The notes under the pieces were generated by a model that saw nothing but the letters and a program-made list of their open reading frames with translations, did not search any database and had not been told where the DNA came from. From positions 3,472,001 through 3,536,000 of the forward strand of contig JAPNXP010000007.1 in assembly GCA_028753945.1 (NCBI GenBank): a stretch of 64,000 nucleotides of DNA, in the 5' to 3' direction. Positions 56,747 through 64,000 of the stretch are shown here, one piece after another. The stretch comes from Hexactinellida sp. DTS-2022. Taxonomy: Eukaryota > Porifera > Hexactinellida. The position numbers were made by a program, and so were the translations under genes. Every line of letters begins with the position of its first letter. Within the stretch, counting starts at the first letter, position 1.

Positions 56747-57143
56747 ATAATATAGTATACTGAACATAATTTGTATTAATTTGTTGCTTCATAGTTAGAT
56801 CATGTGTAGAACCTAATATAATTATCCCCATGATAATGCATTGATAAATGTTGTTACTATAATACTTTTCAAGGAATTACCAGAATATCGAAATATGCTG
56901 TGTCATCAAATCCAAACGAAATATAAGCCATACCAAAAAAATGTTTGCTCAATCAATTTCTCATGGGTGATATACTATAGGTCAATAATACAAATTATTG
57001 CTCTAGCATGCATCCAAATACCTATTTCCCCTGCAATATGTTATTGAGTTGAAAGCTTCTAATAAGGTTAATTCGGATGCGTTGAATACGATACTGAAAA
57101 ATCAAAATGACTACATCTCATATAATTTGAATGCATTAGCGCA
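56747..57143. other. Intronic sequence, repeat fragments
   Basis: AT-rich. 57045-57140 resembles the right half of the Tc1-like MITE at 32353 (GAGTTGAAAGCTTCTA...TCGGATGCGTTGAATA). No gene. Confidence 0.45.
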
Positions 57144-57760
57144 CAGGTGGGCAAAGTGCGGCCCGCGGGCCGCATGCAGCCCGTTGGCAAATTTCTGCGG
57201 CCCGCGGGAGTTGTTTCAACTTATACTGAATGCGGCCCGCTGAACTTTACATAGCACTTTTAGAATAAATCCCTCATAGCTGATGCGTTCACTACGCACG
57301 CATCACATGAAAGACAACAATTTCGGTACACGGTTGATCCTTGCTAAATTTGTCATCTATTGTCGCCTACTACAATGAATAGTTCGTGATGAATAGTTGA
57401 TAATTTATTGTCGCCTACGATTAATCGGTTGTAATGATATGTTCGTGATGAATGGTCTTGCTTCCGCTAAAGTTGGGTCGATATATTTGTACAAATAACC
57501 GACTAACCGACCTTGTTAATATAACATATATAGTACTTATTTTTTCATTTTATAAATAAATGTTACCTAAGATCTGAGTGTTAGGTAGTAAGTGCTTTTA
57601 TAATAAACTGAGAAACAAAAGATAAAAAATCATCTTCAAAGTATAAATACTAGACTTGAAATGTATAATAGTAGCAGAATATACCCTGAAATTTTGCGGC
57701 CCGCCAAGTTAACCTAAAATTTCAAAACGGCCCGAGACAGAACATTTTTGACCACCCTTG
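57144..57760. mobile_element. hAT-like element, 617 bp, 10-bp flanking repeat
   Basis: Left caggtgggcaaagtgcgg and right, inverted, caagggtggtcaaaaatg. The decamer cattagcgca is repeated directly at 57134-57143 and 57761-57770. Both subterminal regions carry GCGGCCCGC words. No ORF. An 8-bp duplication is usual for hAT; the extra 2 bp may be chance. Confidence 0.85.
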
Positions 57761-57811
57761 CATTAGCGCATAATATTAGACAAATATTTCCAATAGGAAT
57801 TTTTTGGTGCA

Positions 57812-57985
57812 CAGTCGAAATCGGGTTTTTTTGCCTAATCGGGTTATTTTGCCTCCTTGCTTCTCCTTGTTTCTTCATAACCTCATAGAACTGTATATTG
57901 TTAAATACGGGTTTTTTTGCGTATCGAGTTTTTTTTGCCTCTATTTTCATGCATTTAGGAGGGCAAAAAAAACCAGTTTCGACTG
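57812..57985. mobile_element. MITE, 174 bp (CAGTCGAAATCGGG family)
   Basis: Left cagtcgaaatcgggtttttt; right ccagtttcgactg. TA follows the right end; the left dinucleotide is CA. Sister of 41787-41944. Splits a Tc1-like fragment (TTTTTTGG | TACGAATACTTTTGGCAGG). Confidence 0.75.
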
Positions 57986-59268
57986 TACGAATACTTTTGG
58001 CAGGGAGTATATTATGCAATGTTATCTAAACAAAAACAGGTGTGATATAAAAATGCAGATTTGCGTACAGAAGTTTTCTAACTCGCACAATAGCACCAAA
58101 TGACAGTTAAGACGGTCCAGATGTGCAAAACTATCTGAGTGGAGTCGAACAAGGGGTTACACGAGGGGAAAGAATCAACTTTGAGAATGGATATTGTTAA
58201 ATTCCTACAAAATTCCGGCCTCGTCAAGGAAAATTTGTCTCAAATGACCACACGTACGGCGCCATTTGTTATGTTGATTACGAAATCGGCATAAATATTG
58301 GATTGAACCTGATTGGAGGAAGTAAGATGAGTTCCAACACCTTCAAAATCAGTACCTTAAGAGGTCAATTGTGGCCGACACATTGAAATTTTGGAATTGG
58401 CAGAAAATCCAAAAATACGCTATTTGCATTAAAGAACATATAGACAAAGTTTAAAATCAATAAAAAATGCATGACTAAGCCGTTTTTGGTTGTATGCGGC
58501 TGGAGTAAAACAGTTAGAGAGCAAATTAGAAACTATACGTATTTGGAAGGTGTTAAAGTCCAATATGGCAGGAAACAAGGAATATGTTCGAAACATATAT
58601 TTCTTAACTGAGTTTAACGCCACAATAGTTTGAATAATCACATACACATTTTGGACCACAATTTATCAACCAGGGTTGGCATTTAAGCGGTAAAGAGATT
58701 TCAATGCACCTGACGAGAAACATTGAGTTGCTACAATGTAAACAAAACAAGTAACAAATGAAGGTATGAGAGTTGCTTGATAGCTCACACAAGATAATTA
58801 GAGATTTTGCAATAATATCTGAGGGGACGCCTGGGAACCTGCCAAAGATGGACTGTGTACAGCGGACAATACAGAGTCAACGCAAGCTTGGGTGGAAACT
58901 TCGGTCCAACGTAAGTTTGGGAGCAGTAGGGTGCTAAAGGAGAGTAGTTACTCCTCTACGCTGGACCAAATATATAGAGATTAAAAGCGGGGCATATAAT
59001 TATTGTTTGGGTGTATGCATACTTACCCTAATCTAGACAGGAAAGAGCAATTTCTAAAGTGGTATTAGCTGAAAGGCATGCTCAAATAGCAATTTAGAAC
59101 TATTAACATGTAAATTCTGTCCAAAGCGAGCATTTAGTGTCATGTAAATTCATATAATAGCGAATTTAATGCAAAATGCCACTTGTCATCACACAAACAT
59201 CAGTGAAATTGAAAAGATTAAAGCGAAAGTGAAATACCGATTGCGTTTCTCAGCAATATTAAATAAAC
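57986..59268. other. Intronic sequence, nothing recognised
   Basis: No paired repeats or coding motifs found. The open frame at 58429-58659 has no recognisable domain. Confidence 0.45.
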
Positions 59269-60236
59269 GAGCCCTTTTCGGTCTCGGTCGCTTCGCGGCG
59301 GATCACTCTTTCACAAAAGTCTCTTCGCGACTTTTGTTCTTTCGTGTCAGAGACTACACAATACAATTAATTAACGGCCGCTTCGCTGCCTTACTCTCCT
59401 CAAATATCACTCATATTAAATAAGTTAAACCTGTGACATGTAAATACACGTACTCAATTCAGTATGCTGCCATTTGGGACCCAAGTATGTAAACTAATTA
59501 ATTGATTAATTCATGCTATTTACTAATCCAGGATTTAATGCATAGTAATTTGTAGGATTATTATTAATCGCTGAAATCATTAATATGTCATTTATTATGC
59601 AGAAGATATACCTAGATATAGTAAATAGTATAATTACTTTGATAGTAATATTATCCATACATATGTGATCGACGTAATAATAACATCACTAATAGAAATA
59701 AACTGATGGAAGCCAAACTGGATTAATCAAAGTATGCAATTTCGGAAATAATGTAGGTGAAGATTAAATAATCAAACCTCAATATGTGCAATGACGCAGC
59801 AATTGGAGGTTACATTTTTGTATTGCCTGGCTCAGATTAAATGCGAAAATTATAAAAATTTCTAGAAACATGCAATACATTTTGTTTTATAATGTGACAA
59901 ATTGTTTAACGATTGAACCAAAAGTGTAAGAGCTGAATCCAAATTAGTTCCTACGTGACGTCACATTCCCTAAATCGGTATACGTGTGTCTCATTATATG
60001 TTGTGTTATCACCTAAAATTGCGGGCGAATCGAATAAAAACTGAAAGATTTATTCCCAAATAAGTGCCTTTATGACGTCATAATCCCGTTATTTCGCTTA
60101 GAAAACCAATAGATCGTTGTCAGAGTGTAAAATTACCCCTGCATGCAAATTTTCAGATCTCTAGAGCTTATGGTATTTCCTATAAATTCTGGACAAACAC
60201 AAACACACAAAGAACAATTGCGCTTTAATATATAGA
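59269..60236 (-). mobile_element. Helitron-like non-autonomous element, 968 bp
   Basis: On the minus strand it begins TCTATATATTAAAGCGCAAT directly after an A. It continues TTGTTCTTTGTGTG and ends with a gccgcgaagcgac hairpin region and ...GGGCTCG before T at 59269. The 5' TC, the subterminal hairpin and the A/T context fit a Helitron; the terminal CTCG instead of CTRR is a deviation. A second strong hairpin (AAAAGTCGCGAAGAGACTTTT) lies just inside. No coding capacity. Confidence 0.5.
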
Positions 60237-60271
60237 TACTAATAGTAAAGTGTTTACTTATAGACTAGTAC

Positions 60272-63156
60272 TGTTTCGTAAGATTTGGAGACACATGAGA
60301 TATGGAGTCATTTGTATTACCATACCATGGATATAGTTACGCCGCGAGTTCCGTAGTCAATTGTATTAGTTAACAAATGAATACGAGAGAGCAAGACTAA
60401 AAATTAATAGTGGTAATGACTGTTACTAAAAGCTTACTATAGCAAAATTTTATCTTTAATCAATATATTTCCGCGTAATTTTCTTTATCTTACTTGCACT
60501 TCACGTATATTGATCTGTTTTATTATTCGAAATTGCACTATATTGTATCCGGATTACTAAATGGATTAGAAGGAGCTACAACAAATATTTAGTTTTCTCA
60601 AATACGACAAATATCCGGAAGATATTCTTGCTTCTAAAGTACTTTCTAAAGCAAAGTATAACTTTAGAAGAAAGAATTCAATTATTCGTGTATCACAAGA
60701 CTCCAAACTTTTAAAGGTAAATTCGTACGCATATACATGCCGCATGAGTTAAACTTAACTATTACAAAAAAAGTGTAGAATTGAATAATGCTGTCATATC
60801 TATAGTCCAGCGGCATAGACATAAAATTTCAACATATTGTTAATTTTTTTGATAAAAGCACGAAAATTTGTACACATGTACTTTGATGTAGTGCGAACAT
60901 TTTTGGATATTGAGACAATTGAAAGAGTGTTTATATCGGCCATGACAGCTCGCCAAAGTTAACACGTCCGATATTGTTCACCGGAATTGTTTCCCATAAA
61001 AACTTGTTCAAATTAAGTTATATTGTCTTTTTATTGTTGAATTCGGTTTCAAAGTAAATTTCCGATAATTTGATATATCACATGACCATATTTGGAAGAA
61101 TTTTCAATAGCAACGCTGGAATGTACCAGAAATGTTTCAAAAATTTCTTTTTCCAATTGTATCCTTACCCAATCGAGTGACCCCTCCTTCGACTCCACTC
61201 AACTGCCACAGTATAAATATACACATACCGACCCTGTAAAACGTAATTTGATAAATTATTCGAGATTCACCGTGATTTGCCATGAATATCGAATAATCTT
61301 ATACTAACAGTCTTATCTTATACTAACAGATAAAACTAACAGATAGTCAAGCATGTGCAATTATAGAAAAGAAAGGGAAATCCCAAATAAAGAAGTTTCC
61401 CTTACATTTGAGTAGAAAGTATCTACAACGATTTAGCAAGGTAAATGGTATATAATGGGTTATTTCATTGATTTTGATACGTACATATTTTACTGTTGCC
61501 GACTGTAGTTAATTGGAATTTTATGTTTGATAAATTTCATGTTTTGTACCAATTTGAATTAAATTTTATCTGTATTGGGGAAATTTAATTATCGTGTTGC
61601 GGCCCTTGATCCAATCTAATAAACTAATGTGTTACCAAGTCATCAAAGTAGTGAACTCTTGCATTAGAATTTTAGTGAATTAAAATTTAATGTAGCATCA
61701 ACAAACATTGAATTTTAGATTTTGGGAATAAGAAATTCGTATCCAGAACTATATATAGATGTAACTACGTGTATATAAATGTATGTAGTACAGATGTACT
61801 ACAATTTTGTAAATAGCCAAGTAACCCAAAAGATGGCCGGCACCATACCTTTTATGCAATCTACTATATATCACTGCAATTAAGGTTCTTAGATGCAGTG
61901 GAGCCGAACGTCTATAATGGCATCAATATACTACTCAATTATTTTGCAAAACACAAATGAACAATCTCATTATTGTCCAAAGTTGAAGTAGATTTATTTC
62001 AGTTACATTTCACTAGTATTCTTAAAAAATTACTTCAATTTAGAAATCTGAAATAAGAAAAATACTCCTCATCTGGAAAGAAGACTTATTACATATGTGC
62101 TATGTATGCTGATAAAGTTTTATATGGAGTTGTAAGTGTTTTAGATTATAATTACACCTACATATCTCTATCTTCTTTAGGCAAAGGAATATCTCAATAA
62201 AATGATATGGGATACTTTTGAAGAAGGACTTTCCACTAATTTAGCAAAATTTGAAATAAATCCAAGATTTTGTTATAGAAGAGACGTGGCAGCAAGAAAG
62301 ATGCAAATCACAAAATTACCATTTGAATAGAAATCAGATCAGCCAGTTAAAGGGATAGGAGAACCGCTATCCAAATACATGCCAGGGAAAACATACACAG
62401 TAATAGGTGATGGCAACTGTTTATTTCGATGTTTCTCAAAAATACTAACTGGGAACGAAGATAGTCACCTGATAATTCGTTCACATTTTACTAATTTCAT
62501 CACCAGCAAAGGTACAAACCAACTAGCATGCTACTTTCACCAAAAGAAAACAACACGTTGTGCAAATACATCATGAATGAAAATTCTGTATTTATTGTGT
62601 GCTGTTGGGGTGGGAATGTTGAAATGATTGCGTTTGCATCAATATAGCAAATTGATATTTATGTCGCAAATAATTATTACATAACTGAAGATGGCACCAA
62701 AGGAATACGGTGGAGTTTACAGCGAGCATCTTTTGATATTGAGATAAATCGGCCCTCAATTTACATTACAAACTTTGGAAATAATTTCGGGCCTGTAAAG
62801 TCAATGATAAACAGCTCTACCTTAACTTATGGCATGAGAGATGAAATTGATATTACGGGTACAAGTATTTAGTTAGGTGTTTTGACTTTATGATTATATT
62901 ATTTTTTGTTTTTTTATGCATTCTTGTTAGTTGTTACATTAATGTCATTCCATCAAAAAATCAAAACCATACATAATTGAAAATGTAAATTTCTCAATCA
63001 GTATGCTCTCTCATATTCATGACTCCAAATCTCACGGTATCCAATAAACCCTGGATAACTAATACAATTGACTCCGATTCTCACGGCGTAAATATATCCA
63101 TGGTATGCTAATACAAATGACTGAATATCTCATGTGTTTGCAAATTTCACGGAACA
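60272..63156 (+). mobile_element. Ginger-related DNA transposon with OTU-like ORF, TSD GTAC
   Basis: The terminal inverted repeats open tgtttcgtaagatttgg (left) and tgttccgtgaaatttgc (right, inverted) and remain similar for about 130 bp (ACACATGAGATAT, CATACCATGGATATA, GTCAATTGTATTAGTTA). The 4-bp repeat gtac flanks it (60268-60271, 63157-63160). TGT tips, the 4-bp duplication and two coding blocks shared with the element at 46988 place it in the Ginger group. The integrase catalytic core is not found between 60718 and 62040, so this looks like an internally deleted copy. Confidence 0.88.
60561..62872 (+). pseudogene. Remnant Ginger gene with C-terminal OTU cysteine-protease-like domain
   Basis: A first exon (60561-60717) reads KELQQIFSFLKYDKYPEDIL and NFRRKNSIIRVSQDSKLLK, but its third codon is a stop; it parallels exon 1 of the Ginger element at 46988. 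A middle exon ends ADKVLYGV at about 62130. The last exon (62181-62872) starts AKEYLNKMIW. After one stop it carries PGKTYTVIGDGNCLFRCFSK: the D-G-N-C motif with the catalytic Cys of OTU deubiquitinase-like proteases. After a frameshift near 62540 it continues VCCWGGNVEMIAFAS, then IYITNFGNNFGPVK, where the usual catalytic His position reads Asn. OTU domains are known from some Ginger1 proteins. Stops and the frameshift show decay. Confidence 0.75.
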
Positions 63157-63431
63157 GTACCACCATTAGTGGTAGATTTTAGTAATACTTCCAGTTTACT
63201 AATCGTTGAAAATTAATATATTTATGTGACAAAGTGGCGGGTAACAAGAAGTTGTACACAATCCAAATTAATTTCTAATTCTATATTTGTGAAATCAACA
63301 CGTGCAAAATCAAATCTCACAATAGCGATTGTATAAATTTACGATTATTTCAAATTGATAAAAGTACAATGAAATTTCACGGATAAAATTCTGAAAAATT
63401 AAATCTCAAAATAATAAATATAATACACTAC

Positions 63432-63790
63432 CTGGGAAAAAGCTGTTTACTTTTCTCTATTTCCAAATCAGAATCCACTACTTCAAAATCACTGGTATCA
63501 GTTCCTGTAAATTCGGCATCAGAATTTTGGACAGATAACATAGGATCCTCACTATATTGAACTTTCCATTGCAAGATAGTATGGTCATTACCACCAATTG
63601 AAAAAAGAGTAGATAGATCATGTGAAAATTTCACATTGGTCACGTGACTAGAATGCCCAATGAACTTCTTAGATTTCGCACCTTTCTTAAATACAGGATA
63701 ATTGTATAAATTGATCTTACAATCATCGTCCCCAGTAGCGATAAGCATATTGCGAAAATTAGTATCTATATTATTGATGTCATTCAATAC
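63432..63790 (-). CDS. EML-type WD40 protein, exon A (first exon in window)
   Basis: This 359-nt internal exon encodes VLNDINNIDTNFRNMLIATG, DDDCKINLYNYPVFKKGAKS, KKFIGHSSHVTNVKFSHD and SIGGNDHTILQWK, then an acidic linker (TDTSDFEVVDSDLEIEKSKQ, LFP). The ATGDDxxxxxLxxYPxxKKGAKxxKxxGHSxHVTNVxxSHD...IGGxDHTIxQWK block is the end of an EML second propeller. The linker then leads into the HELP exon at 33632-34019, so at least two EML modules lie in one chain, as in EML5 and EML6. Acceptor AG at 63792-63791, donor GT at 63431-63430. Upstream exons lie beyond the right edge. Confidence 0.96.
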
Positions 63791-64000
63791 CTATTAAAAA
63801 GATAATTCAAACTTTGTGTCAAAGAACAATAAGCATAATACAAGATATCTAAAATTTACTCGACAGAGAACGTGGTTGTGCATTAAAACAGAATCACTTG
63901 AGGAAGAAATTTCCCTCACATACATTTTAAACTTGCTTCAATAAAAATTTCATACGAAAGAGGAGTCGGAGCTTTCCATAATATTTTTTATAAAACAGAG

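Overview
This is eukaryotic, almost certainly metazoan, genomic DNA. It is AT-rich, has GT-AG introns, and is mostly transposable-element sequence. There is no prokaryotic operon structure, and I recognise no rRNA, tRNA or CRISPR array. I cannot name the species. The element mix (Ginger/KRBA2-like integrase elements, Transib, P elements, hAT, pogo- and Tc1-like MITEs, Helitron-like repeats) fits an invertebrate.

The one host gene I can support runs on the minus strand across nearly the whole window. Six exons at 63790-63432, 34019-33632, 31526-31163, 29834-29596, 17536-17216 and 2942-2630 join with matching phases. Together they give about 661 codons of an EMAP-like (EML) WD40 protein: the end of one beta-propeller module, a linker, a HELP motif, and most of the next module. 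Multiple HELP modules in one chain point to the EML5/EML6 type. Both gene ends lie outside the window. One intron is 29.4 kb and two others are about 12.1 and 14.3 kb; everything else described here sits in these introns or in the incomplete terminal ones.

Intron of 14.3 kb (2943-17215): a 3.8-kb inverted-repeat element (3601-7367) with a small MITE in only one arm; a 5' fragment of a P element (8141); a decayed KRBA2-like integrase (9378-11612) interrupted by a CTTAAG-rich repeat; and a near-complete P element (12859-16241) that itself landed in an older MITE.

Intron of 12.1 kb (17537-29595): stacked MITEs and Helitron-like repeats nested in one another, and a hAT MITE that has grown a 13 x 21-bp minisatellite.

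Intron of 29.4 kb (34020-63431): a foldback element with minisatellite arms (36486-37392); a palindrome with arms of about 0.95 kb (38092-41306) and a gene scrap in its loop; a possible ubiquitin-protease-like ORF relic (42923-43930); a TTAA-flanked element (44940-46698); a Ginger-type DNA transposon with retrovirus-like integrase (46988-51719, TSD GCAC) sitting just upstream of a RAG1-like Transib transposase (51882-53922); a second P element (53925-56739) directly after the Transib ORF; a Helitron-like repeat (59269-60236); and a second Ginger-like element carrying an OTU-protease-like ORF (60272-63156, TSD GTAC).

Most transposon ORFs are broken by stops or frameshifts. The elements interact by nesting, and this gives a readable relative chronology. 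Family assignments come from protein motifs and terminal repeats read by eye; no database search was possible.
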